A stretch of 36,647 bases of DNA, taken from contig NZ_JALOBS010000041.1 of the NCBI RefSeq assembly GCF_023228165.1, positions 1-36,647 on the forward strand. Direction: 5' to 3'. The notes under the pieces are model-generated. The model worked only from the letters and a program-made list of their open reading frames with translations, ran no database searches and was not told the DNA's origin. Shown here piece by piece: positions 7,546-14,451 of the stretch. Within the stretch, counting starts at the first letter, position 1; each line of letters starts with the position of its first letter. Source of the DNA: Methylomonas sp. (GTDB lineage: Bacteria; Pseudomonadota; Gammaproteobacteria; Methylococcales; Methylomonadaceae). A program made the translations under genes and the position numbers.

Positions 7546-8547
7546 TCAAAACCAAAAGTCCACGCCCGCCAGGTCTTTCAAGGCTTGGGCATCGAACGGC
7601 ACTTCGGCATGTTTACCGTCGTCGTCCCGGCAGGTTACGCGGACGCGCGTGACCGACGGTTTTCGATAGATCTCGAGAGTCGATGCCGGAACATCCGGTT
7701 GCAAGGCTTGCAGTGCCGCCTTGTAATCGATAGCACCCTGGCTTTGAAAACGGCTGATCCGCAACCCGGAATGCTCTGCGGCCACGTAATCACCCATTAG
7801 CAACACCAACGTGTTTTCAATGGCCGATTGACTATCCTCCAAGGTGGCCAGCTCCGCTTTTAAATCCGCGATTTTCACGGCACGATTGCGATAACTCGCC
7901 GCCAATTGCTGCCATTGCTGCTCCGCATGACCTTTGGGCAAGTACAAATCACGTTCGGGATCCTTGCTCGGCTCCTTTTTCGATTTGACCGCTGACCAGA
8001 AATCCATCGCGGACTCGACCAGGGCGTTGAGAAATGTCTCATCGCGCTGAATTTCAAACTCCACGTCCTGGCCTTGGTGGTAGAAAAACAAAAAGCCGCG
8101 TTGGGCTTCTGCGACTAACAATTGCTGTTGCACTTGGCACCAATACAGCTGATAGGCTTCGGAAGCTTCCCGATTCAACAGCACATCCAAAAACGTGGTC
8201 TCGTGCGGACATTTGATTTCCACGGGCTCATTCGAATCGGACAAGCCGTCGAACGACGCCCGCATCAAGGGATACCGCTCCGACTCGCCGCACAGCGGCA
8301 ACAACATCAGATCGTGTTTATCCTCGAAGCGTTGCAAAGCCGCGGGCTCCTGCTGGATGCCGGCGCGGATCAACGGGTTGTTGTCCAGGCTGGCTTCCAG
8401 TACCAGGCCGATCTTTTCTGCCCAGAGGCGCCAATAGCTTTTATACGGGGAGCGGTTCATGACGATGGCCGCTTCACTGGCACTGACACCTTGTGACCGC
8501 CATTGCCGCCAAGCGTCGCTACGTTGCGAAACGTCGACGATGTTCAT
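7546..8547 (-). CDS. exo: YqaJ-type phage recombination exonuclease, 333 aa
   Basis: This is a lambda-exonuclease-like/YqaJ nuclease that degrades one strand of double-stranded DNA ends to feed a RecT/Bet annealase. The PD-(D/E)xK core is visible: E67 in AGIQQEPAALQRFE, D100 in RASFDG, and E110-I-K112 in EIKCPHETTF. The start ATG overlaps the stop of the preceding 111-aa gene (ATGA), so the two are coupled. With bet (8975-10030) and ssb (10179-10607) it forms a recombination module typical of SXT/R391 and IncC elements. A coiled region lies near residues 215-250, and the protein ends GVDFWF, a Trp-Phe terminus shared with two cluster proteins. Confidence 0.92.
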   Translation of the reverse strand: MNIVDVSQRSDAWRQWRSQGVSASEAAIVMNRSPYKSYWRLWAEKIGLVLEASLDNNPLIRAGIQQEPAALQRFEDKHDLMLLPLCGESERYPLMRASFDGLSDSNEPVEIKCPHETTFLDVLLNREASEAYQLYWCQVQQQLLVAEAQRGFLFFYHQGQDVEFEIQRDETFLNALVESAMDFWSAVKSKKEPSKDPERDLYLPKGHAEQQWQQLAASYRNRAVKIADLKAELATLEDSQSAIENTLVLLMGDYVAAEHSGLRISRFQSQGAIDYKAALQALQPDVPASTLEIYRKPSVTRVRVTCRDDDGKHAEVPFDAQALKDLAGVDFWF

Positions 8548-8879
8548 TGCCAGGCATCCGGCAACTGAATGTGGCAGCCTAACCGTAACGACGGCACGCC
8601 GCGTTGGGTTAAATGCTGTTCACAGCGCTTTGCCCAATGGAAATCGGCAAATAGCAACAACACGGCATCCGTAGTGGGCAGTACCAAGCCGCCAAAGCTT
8701 TCCACTAAATTGTGTAATTCCGCTTTGGAGGGTTTGTCGACGTCTGTCGCGCCTGTTCCAGGTTTAAAGCTACGTTCTAAAAAGCCGCGCCCATGCCGGC
8801 GAATTACCGTGGGTGAGTCGTAACGCCGCCAGTCGGTATGACACGGCAGACGATTTAACGATTGATCGATTGCATTCAT
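8544..8879 (-). CDS. Hypothetical protein in the recombination cluster, 111 aa
   Basis: The ATG at 8879 follows GGAGAG; the longer frame to 8921 runs into the leader hairpin. Its stop overlaps the exonuclease start by ATGA, implying coupled translation. It contains a short alpha/beta segment, LVLPTTDAVLLLFADFHWAK, and a C-terminal stretch ending PDAWQ. Family not recognised. Its place between Bet and Exo suggests a recombination accessory role, which is inference only. Confidence 0.7.
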   Translation of the reverse strand: MNAIDQSLNRLPCHTDWRRYDSPTVIRRHGRGFLERSFKPGTGATDVDKPSKAELHNLVESFGGLVLPTTDAVLLLFADFHWAKRCEQHLTQRGVPSLRLGCHIQLPDAWQ

Positions 8880-8900
8880 GATCTCTCCTTCACTAAAACT

Positions 8901-8943
8901 CAGAGCATCATGAATCCCCACACAGGCGAGTCATGACGCCCTG
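8901..8943 (-). promoter_or_regulatory. Leader stem-loop of the 111-aa gene
   Basis: A continuous 13-bp stem (with two G-U pairs) forms on the minus strand between CAGGGCGTCATGA and TCATGATGCTCTG around a 17-nt loop. It is the longest outer stem of the leader family here. Confidence 0.6.
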
Positions 8944-8974
8944 AAGGGGTGGTAATTGAATGTGATTGAAATGA

Positions 8975-10030
8975 CTAACGGTGGGTACTCAAAGCCTGAC
9001 GCGCCTGTGTCATAGCCATGTCTTTCGGTGTCAATGGCGGCATGACGGTACCTTCCGTTTGGCCCAATGGCTGTGTAGTTCTGGGTTCAACCTCAGAGAC
9101 CTTGTCCAACTCGGCTAAGGCAAACGTCAGATCGATACCTTTGAACTTTTGATTGGCGTAGTCGTAGGCCGCTTTCCAGGCACCGGCCGCTGTTGTCCGT
9201 CTAACCAGTTCGGCAACCGCTTTTTGCACCTTGGGATGAATTTGCGACAAATCGACGACGCGGTTTGTATCAATGCCAGCATCGTCTCCAAAAACGTGAT
9301 TATCACTGCCAACCTCGGTTGCATTCACAACCGTGGCACTGCCATCGATCACGCTAGCGTCGACAACATCATCGAGCGTTTTGCCATCCATTTCCTCGGC
9401 GGCATAACCGCATTCCTCCGGAAAGGCTGCACGTAAAGACGCTGCTTTACCGCATTTGGATAATTGCCCCTTGGGACGTTTGATCCACATGGCGGTCGGC
9501 ACGTCCGAGTGTTTACCGCCGGCCGTGCTGTAAGCCTCCAGCCAGTAGACTTCCTCGGTAAAGGCGCAACGTTTTCCGCCGACGATCCGGTACACGGTGA
9601 CAGCCACCCATTCAGGAAAGGTCACAGTGACACTGGATTCCTGCCATTGCTCGTTGTCGTCCTTGTAGCGACCGGTAAAGGTTTTGGTGATGTCCGGACC
9701 CCAAACGGGTCTGTCCATGCCAGCCCAAACACCGGTCCGGGACGCGGTAGTCTGGATTTCCATGATGGACGGCCAGACGGTTTCGACATTGCGGCCTAAA
9801 GCAGCACTCCACATCGGTACGATATGCACCGGCTTTTTAAAAATGTCGAGTTTGCGGGCCTTGCAATAATCCAGCGCCATCAGGATGGCTTCCGGAGTTT
9901 TCGCCGTGGGAAATGTAACTTCGGTCAACACTTTCCAGGATTGCTCCGTGAGGCCGTAGCTTTGCTGGACAACAGCTGGCATCGGCAAGTCACGAGATTT
10001 GGGTAAGGTGTTACGGTTGTTTTGGCTCAT
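8975..10030 (-). CDS. bet: RecT/Bet-family single-strand annealing recombinase, 351 aa
   Basis: It belongs to the RecT/Redbeta annealase superfamily: it binds single-stranded DNA and promotes strand annealing with the partner exonuclease. Residues about 30-215 carry the Bet-type core, including EAILMALDYCKARKLDIFKK, VWPSIMEIQTTASRTG and a conserved block IKRPKGQLSKCGKAASLRAA at about residues 184-203. The tail (about 240-351) is variable. The start at 10030 has GGAG 8 nt upstream. Gene order ssb-bet-x-exo matches the recombination module of SXT/R391-type conjugative elements. Its own hairpin leader is at 10052-10093. Confidence 0.93.
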   Translation of the reverse strand: MSQNNRNTLPKSRDLPMPAVVQQSYGLTEQSWKVLTEVTFPTAKTPEAILMALDYCKARKLDIFKKPVHIVPMWSAALGRNVETVWPSIMEIQTTASRTGVWAGMDRPVWGPDITKTFTGRYKDDNEQWQESSVTVTFPEWVAVTVYRIVGGKRCAFTEEVYWLEAYSTAGGKHSDVPTAMWIKRPKGQLSKCGKAASLRAAFPEECGYAAEEMDGKTLDDVVDASVIDGSATVVNATEVGSDNHVFGDDAGIDTNRVVDLSQIHPKVQKAVAELVRRTTAAGAWKAAYDYANQKFKGIDLTFALAELDKVSEVEPRTTQPLGQTEGTVMPPLTPKDMAMTQARQALSTHR

Positions 10031-10051
10031 GGTGGGTCTCCTTCAATAAAA

Positions 10052-10093
10052 AAAGGGAACGCCATGGCCCCAACGGGGATAGTCGTCCCCTTT
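10052..10093 (-). promoter_or_regulatory. Leader stem-loop of bet
   Basis: On the minus strand AAAGGGGACG pairs with CGTTCCCTTT (10 bp, one G-U), enclosing ACTAT, CCC-CGTT-GGG and CCATGG. A T-rich stretch and the GGAG site follow. Confidence 0.6.
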
Positions 10094-10178
10094 GGGTTGA
10101 AAAGCCGTCACCGCAAAAACGGGTCGGCAGTACGTTTAAATTTACCCGCGTTTGCGGCAGCTCATGAATCGCTTGGGT

Positions 10179-10607
10179 TTAGTTGAGCGGCATATCGGCA
10201 TACTCGTCATCCCAATCAGCGTCTTCTGATGCCGGGTTCGATGATGAACCGTTTGCAGAGGCGGGCACAGTTGGGCGATCGAGTAGTTGCAACTCATGCA
10301 CAACCACTTCCGTGCGATAACGCTTTTCGCCGTTCTTATCCCATTGCTGGGTGCGAAGAGCGCCTTCCACATAGATCTTGCTGCCTTTTTTCAAAAGATC
10401 GCCGGCGGTATCGGCCAGTTTTTTAAAAAACACGACCCGATGCCATTCAGTTCGTTCCTGTTTGGCGTTTTTTGTATCTTTCCAAACTTCACTGGTTGCC
10501 AAACGCACTGCCACGACTTTGCCGCCGTTATTCGGTAAATAGCGAATATCCGGATCGGCGCCGAGACGGCCGAGCAAAATGACTTTGTTTACACCACGAT
10601 TGGCCAT
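10179..10607 (-). CDS. ssb: Single-stranded DNA-binding protein, 142 aa
   Basis: Residues 1-112 are a typical bacterial SSB OB fold: NKVILLGRLGADPDIRY, then EWHRVVFFKKLADTAGDLLKKG and IYVEGALRTQQW. A short Ser/Asn/Ala linker follows. The C-terminus is acidic (DADWDDEYADMPLN) but lacks the final Ile-Pro-Phe of the usual SSB tip, ending Met-Pro-Leu-Asn instead. GGAGG lies upstream of the ATG at 10607. It is the first gene of the leftward recombination/maintenance cluster and probably protects or stages single strands for Bet and for conjugative DNA processing. Confidence 0.95.
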   Translation of the reverse strand: MANRGVNKVILLGRLGADPDIRYLPNNGGKVVAVRLATSEVWKDTKNAKQERTEWHRVVFFKKLADTAGDLLKKGSKIYVEGALRTQQWDKNGEKRYRTEVVVHELQLLDRPTVPASANGSSSNPASEDADWDDEYADMPLN

Positions 10608-10655
10608 GATGATGTCCTCCTATCAGCCGCGCCCGACACGTGAAAATAAAACCCA

Positions 10656-10685
10656 CCTGCGCGGCGATGGGTCACATCCGGCAGG
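10656..10685 (-). promoter_or_regulatory. Leader hairpin of ssb
   Basis: CCTGC pairs with GCAGG, with an inner GATG/CATC stem and TGACC loop on the minus strand. It lies about 48 nt before the start codon. Its shape is like the other leaders but sequence cues (TTCAT, CCC/GGG) are missing; a second possible hairpin (ATTCC/GGAAT) lies just upstream. Confidence 0.4.
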
Positions 10686-10743
10686 CACATTCCCGGCTAG
10701 GAATAAGCACTCCCAGACAGGATGAAAATTTAAAGCAAAACCA

Positions 10744-10848
10744 TCACATCAGGCTTGACGCACCTGACACGCCGATGGACAACCACCGTCGCCGCTTAAA
10801 AACGGAACGCCGACCAAAGCCGGATTCAGATGTGAAAAATCACATCAT
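10744..10848 (-). repeat. Structured intergenic repeat, copy 3
   Basis: Third copy of the element. In minus order: GATGTGATTTTTCACATC hairpin, GAATCCG, a GGCTTTGGTC segment, GGCGTTCCGT with CCG/CGG stem, a variable stretch, and CAGGTGCGTCAAGCCTG. It lies about 140 nt upstream of ssb in the 10608-10987 gap, which contains no gene. Confidence 0.65.
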
Positions 10849-10887
10849 GAAAGGTGATGCTATTGGAGCAGATTTTTTCGAAAGGTC

Positions 10888-10925
10888 GTTCGTGAAATCG
10901 CAATAATTAGCGCGATTTCGCGAAC
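10888..10925. repeat. 13-bp inverted repeat between ssb and the AcaB-like gene
   Basis: GTTCG plus GAAATCGC pair with GCGATTTC plus CGAAC (one T/G mismatch) around a 10-nt loop. It lies between divergent transcription units, 62 nt upstream of the AcaB-like start, so it is a good operator candidate for one or both directions. Confidence 0.55.
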
Positions 10926-10987
10926 AGGCCAGAAATAAAGACGCCGTATCATCCGCCCCTGATGAAATCATGCAAATAGGTACTGAC

Positions 10988-11665
10988 ATGGCAGAAATAC
11001 AGGTGCGGGAAAAAAGCAAGCGACCTCATATCAGTCGGCCGATATTCGAGCGCACATTTAACATCAACAGCGAACAAGCCATTCGCGTCATCCGTAACAG
11101 CTACAACCGGTTGATGGTTTCGTTGTATGCGATCGACGTGATCCTGCGCATCATCGGTCGGGAAGAAACCGTCGATGAAATCGAAAGCATCGTAGGTCAG
11201 ATGATTGCCGAATGCGCGGAGCAACTGCAGCAGGAAAAACGTCGGTTAGAAAAACTCAAGGCCGACAATGGCATCACCGAAACGCCGACCTACACGCACC
11301 CCAGGGAATTTGTGGCAAAAATCGCCTCGCCGCAGATTGCACAGTTCGTCGAGCTGATTCGATTGCTGGATCAATTGATGATTGTGATGGACACCTTGTG
11401 GCTATGCCAGGTCATCTCCAACAAACACTGCATTGATGCCCGTTACCAGTGGCAGCAGCGGTTGCAGCGACTAGCCAATAAAATTGTGACAATGGAAAGA
11501 CATGCGCATCAGGCGGCATATGAACAAGGCCATGGTGAAGAGGTAAGATTGGCTCGACAAGAGTCAGGACTGTTGGCTGAGCCGGAACGAATCTCCGAAG
11601 ACGAGGATTCAATGGTTGATGACAATGAATTATCTCCGAGTTCGGAAAAGGTCGGCGATCAATGA
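10988..11665 (+). CDS. DUF1845/AcaB-like integrative element regulator, 225 aa
   Basis: The start at 10988 is preferred because AGG lies 7 nt upstream; an in-frame ATG at 10970 has no site. The sequence resembles the DUF1845 family (integrating conjugative element proteins, including AcaB-like regulators): FNINSEQAIRVIRNSYNRLM, then LYAIDVILRIIGREETVDEI and a conserved C-terminal block RYQWQQRLQRLANKIVTMER. The tail is acidic. It is mostly helical with no enzyme motif. It reads divergently from ssb and overlaps the next small gene by ATGA. Role as a transcription activator is inferred from family naming, not shown here. Confidence 0.75.
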   Translation: MAEIQVREKSKRPHISRPIFERTFNINSEQAIRVIRNSYNRLMVSLYAIDVILRIIGREETVDEIESIVGQMIAECAEQLQQEKRRLEKLKADNGITETPTYTHPREFVAKIASPQIAQFVELIRLLDQLMIVMDTLWLCQVISNKHCIDARYQWQQRLQRLANKIVTMERHAHQAAYEQGHGEEVRLARQESGLLAEPERISEDEDSMVDDNELSPSSEKVGDQ

Positions 11666-11862
11666 CTGCTAATGCCAATGAAATATGCTTGAGGGTGCCG
11701 TTATCCGAACAGGAGGCTTGGGATTTGGCGCAATTTCTAAAGCGAACTGGATTTGCTGATTTTCGTAGTCAGGCTGCCGATGACGAGGAGGGCTATCGCA
11801 TGCAGGCCGTGGCCGAAATGATCAGAAGAAACCTGGAAGTACATGGAATAAACCCGAGGTAA
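11662..11862 (+). CDS. Small hypothetical protein, 66 aa
   Basis: Its ATG overlaps the stop of the AcaB-like gene (ATGA), so it is probably translationally coupled. The product is small and acidic, with CLRVPLSEQEAWDLAQFLKR followed by a helix ending RRNLEVHGINPR. Family not recognised; similar small proteins often accompany integrative-element genes. It converges on the NYN gene, with 9 nt between stops. Confidence 0.65.
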   Translation: MTANANEICLRVPLSEQEAWDLAQFLKRTGFADFRSQAADDEEGYRMQAVAEMIRRNLEVHGINPR

Positions 11863-11871
11863 CCTGAGGCC

Positions 11872-13089
11872 TCATTCACCAATCAATTTTTTGATGCTGT
11901 CTTTACTGATTGTTGATAGGGTCAGCTTTTTAATTTCCTTGGCTTTCAAATCCAAGGGCTGGGCTTTAGCCAGTTCCATTAGCTTAGCGATAACCAGTTT
12001 GTCGGATTTCAATAAAAAATCCTTGAGTGTCATTTTTTTCACACGAACGGCATCGACACCACCTTTAGCCTTTTCGGTATGTACCACTCCCATGACCATA
12101 AAATACGCAAATGCTTTGTTCACGGTCGTTTTGCTAATGCTCGGGTCAGCCTTATGGCACAGACCGAATAAGGTCGTTCTAAACTGTGCCGGATCAGGAC
12201 AGACGTCCTTCAAAGCCACGGCGTGTTTGTAAATTGTTTTTAGTCTATCGGCATGGTCTGGCAGCGCATTGTGTTTTTTCAGCAGGGCTTTATAGCCCTC
12301 CGCGCTGGCAACGACATCGGTTTTTTCGGTCGGGTGGATTGGCTTTGCCAGACTGGCGAAATTAATCGTACCGCTTTTGCTGACTTCAATGGCGTCGTTG
12401 GCGTTTAGATAATCGGTAAACGTTTTAAAGCCGTAATGCTTTTCGTCGAAGTCGGCCGCATGCTGCTTGAGCAACGTCTTGATTTGCGAGGCATTGATCG
12501 GTGATGGCGATGCTTTCAAATGGGCAATGACCAGTTCATCAGCCTTTGCCAGCGTAAGCGTTGCTTGGGAATTCGGTAATGGCTGTGGCGCCAGGGGCGC
12601 TTGTGGCAGAACGTCATTACTGGCCAATGTTTTAATAACATCGTCGGTATAAATGAACCGAGTGCAAGAGGTCTTCACGCATTCGCTTAATGTCGAATGT
12701 TGGCCAACGCCAATGACATCCTTGTCCATCTCCCGCAGTCGGCGAAAGACTGGCGTAAAGTCTGAGTCGCCGGTGACCAGCACAAAACAGGAAATGTTCG
12801 GTAATTGCCAAGCGCATTCGATAACATCCACCGTCATCTGAATATCCGCCGTATTCTTGCCGGTCACGGGATGGTAACAATGGATGAGTTCAAAACCCGC
12901 TTGATTGATAGCGGCTTGGTGCATAGCCAAGTTAGGTTTACTCCACACACCATAAGCGCGACGGATAATAATCTGGCCGAGCTGATTTAGCTCTTCCATC
13001 AACAATCTGACGCCGTCGTGCTTGATCCAGTTTGTGACATTTTCGGCGTCAACGAATACCGCAATTCGATTGGCTTTTTGATGCGTCAT
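11872..13089 (-). CDS. NYN-domain ribonuclease-like protein with OST-HTH-like domain, 405 aa
   Basis: Residues 8-150 form a LabA-like NYN/PIN domain with the expected acidic residues: D14 (AVFVDAEN), D82 and D88 (ADIQMTVD), D108 and D110 (TGDSDF). This fold is typical of metal-dependent RNA nucleases. Residues about 180-250 resemble an OST-HTH/LOTUS RNA-binding domain, with HYGFKTFTDYLN. The C-terminal roughly 140 residues are helical and Lys-rich. A promoter-like pair lies upstream (13137-13166). It stands alone between the AcaB-like pair and the WYL regulator, so it may be cargo linked to the defence island. Substrate unknown. Confidence 0.85.
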   Translation of the reverse strand: MTHQKANRIAVFVDAENVTNWIKHDGVRLLMEELNQLGQIIIRRAYGVWSKPNLAMHQAAINQAGFELIHCYHPVTGKNTADIQMTVDVIECAWQLPNISCFVLVTGDSDFTPVFRRLREMDKDVIGVGQHSTLSECVKTSCTRFIYTDDVIKTLASNDVLPQAPLAPQPLPNSQATLTLAKADELVIAHLKASPSPINASQIKTLLKQHAADFDEKHYGFKTFTDYLNANDAIEVSKSGTINFASLAKPIHPTEKTDVVASAEGYKALLKKHNALPDHADRLKTIYKHAVALKDVCPDPAQFRTTLFGLCHKADPSISKTTVNKAFAYFMVMGVVHTEKAKGGVDAVRVKKMTLKDFLLKSDKLVIAKLMELAKAQPLDLKAKEIKKLTLSTISKDSIKKLIGE

Positions 13090-13136
13090 GGGGATGTAGT
13101 TTCTCGCATGTTCCCTACTATGAAATAAAAATAACC

Positions 13137-13166
13137 TTATAATCTAACTCTTCTGAATTTGTACAA
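13137..13166 (-). promoter_or_regulatory. Candidate promoter of the NYN gene
   Basis: On the minus strand TTGTAC (-35, plus coordinates 13161-13166) and TTATAA (-10, 13137-13142) are 18 nt apart and lie about 50 nt upstream of the start codon. The surrounding DNA is AT-rich. Confidence 0.4.
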
Positions 13167-13178
13167 CCTGGCTTTTAA

Positions 13179-13200
13179 ACCGTTTCGGCAAACAAACGGT
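13179..13200 (-). terminator. Possible weak terminator of the WYL gene
   Basis: ACCGTTT and AAACGGT form a 7-bp hairpin with an 8-nt loop, followed on the minus strand by TTTAAAAG. It lies about 70 nt past the WYL stop codon. The U-tract is short, so the call is tentative. Confidence 0.35.
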
Positions 13201-13271
13201 GCCAGTCTAAATGCAAGTTATTCGATTAGCTGTGCAACAGTTTGGCCTTTCAACGAAATGTATCATGACTG

Positions 13272-14324
13272 TTAAAAATACTGGGCATGCGCTCTGGTCA
13301 GCATGCCTTGAATATCCTGCCGAAGTTCGATCGGTAACAGCACCTCAATCCGATCTCCTTCCCCCATAATCCACCAACGTAATTGCCAAGTATCCAGTAC
13401 ATCGGCAGCTAACCTCCTAAATCCTGACCCGTCAGCCTCGGAAACGGTTTGGCTTTGACTGAGGGGCGACTCTTGGAGAATTAAGGCCAAATGGTCACAA
13501 ATCTTCGCTTCGAAATGAATGGGCGATGCTGAACCAAAATGGCCCTGGCTTGCCGCAAATTGGTTTAAATCGAACCCCGACTTCTGTCGGCAATCCTCCG
13601 TTAAAAGCTCTAAAGCCTGCATGCGATGTAACGCATAAAGATACACATCCACATAGTCATTGGCCATGGCTGCCAAGTAGGTGATGGGGCCGCGTTGAAT
13701 CAATCCCAAAGGATGCAATCGGTATATCTTAGGTTCTGCATCGACTGTCTGTGTTGCCCGGTAAGTCACGCGAAGTTGCTTTTCATTTAATAAGGCTTCA
13801 TGCACGGCCACTAAAACATCAGGATCAATGTCAGGTGAGATGAAAGGCTGTGCCGGTTGAATCACGCAAATTTTTTCCGGCCAGTGGGTAATCTGGCTTT
13901 TCTTATGCAGTTCCAAAGTTTGCTGCGCTTTAAGGAAAATGTCTTGCAACGGACGATTCAGTAACACCGGCAACGATTGGCTCAGATAGCGCTCAACCAT
14001 CACCAACGACAATGCTTCCGGCAAGGTAATTCCGCCCTGCATGTGCTCATCCTTGCCTACCCAGCGATAGCCATGAGCTAACCCCGATTTCGCCTCGCCG
14101 TTGCCATGACTGTTGTCGTTACATTCCAACTGTGGATAAATTTCCAGCAAGGATTTCATATCGCGGCGGATGCTGTGGGTTTCCACGGCGTAACCTTGTT
14201 GTTGCAAATCATTGACGATTTCCCCAACGGTCACCCATCGCTCGGAACGCCCGCTCAAACGACGGATGCATTCCAAAACTAATAGCCGTCGCTGCAGAAC
14301 AGCTTGAGATTTTTGATCAGGCAA
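13272..14324 (-). CDS. WYL-domain transcriptional regulator, BrxR/CapW-like, 350 aa
   Basis: The start is a TTG at 14324, supported by AAGGAG with a 6-nt spacer. Residues about 10-65 are a winged helix-turn-helix (VTVGEIVNDLQQQGYAVETH, then IRRDMKSL). Residues about 165-245 are a WYL domain, with YRLHPLGLIQRGPITYLAAM; the name-giving Trp is Thr here. The rest is a WCX-type C-terminal extension. This wHTH-WYL-WCX layout is that of BrxR/CapW regulators, repressors that sit beside BREX, CBASS and other defence operons. It is divergent from the HNH gene and the BREX operon. Inverted repeats in the shared upstream region, one overlapping its own ribosome site, suggest autoregulation. Confidence 0.88.
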   Translation of the reverse strand: MPDQKSQAVLQRRLLVLECIRRLSGRSERWVTVGEIVNDLQQQGYAVETHSIRRDMKSLLEIYPQLECNDNSHGNGEAKSGLAHGYRWVGKDEHMQGGITLPEALSLVMVERYLSQSLPVLLNRPLQDIFLKAQQTLELHKKSQITHWPEKICVIQPAQPFISPDIDPDVLVAVHEALLNEKQLRVTYRATQTVDAEPKIYRLHPLGLIQRGPITYLAAMANDYVDVYLYALHRMQALELLTEDCRQKSGFDLNQFAASQGHFGSASPIHFEAKICDHLALILQESPLSQSQTVSEADGSGFRRLAADVLDTWQLRWWIMGEGDRIEVLLPIELRQDIQGMLTRAHAQYF

Positions 14325-14332
14325 ATTGCACT

Positions 14333-14384
14333 CCTTACAAACCTAAAATTTCAAATGTCTTACCCTGACACACTTTGTAAGGGT
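14333..14384. promoter_or_regulatory. Inverted repeats in the divergent WYL/HNH control region
   Basis: CCTTACAAA (14333-14341) and TTTGTAAGG (14374-14382) are perfect 9-bp inverted arms 32 nt apart; the first covers the SD of the WYL gene. Inside are TGTC/GACA (14356-14370) and ACCCT/AGGGT (14362-14384). These are plausible operators for the WYL regulator. A -10-like CTATAC follows at 14395. Confidence 0.5.
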
Positions 14385-14451
14385 CATCCGTAAGCTATAC
14401 CTTCGGCCAGCGCCGCTAGCCAATTCTTCAACCAACATGAGGGGATTAGCC

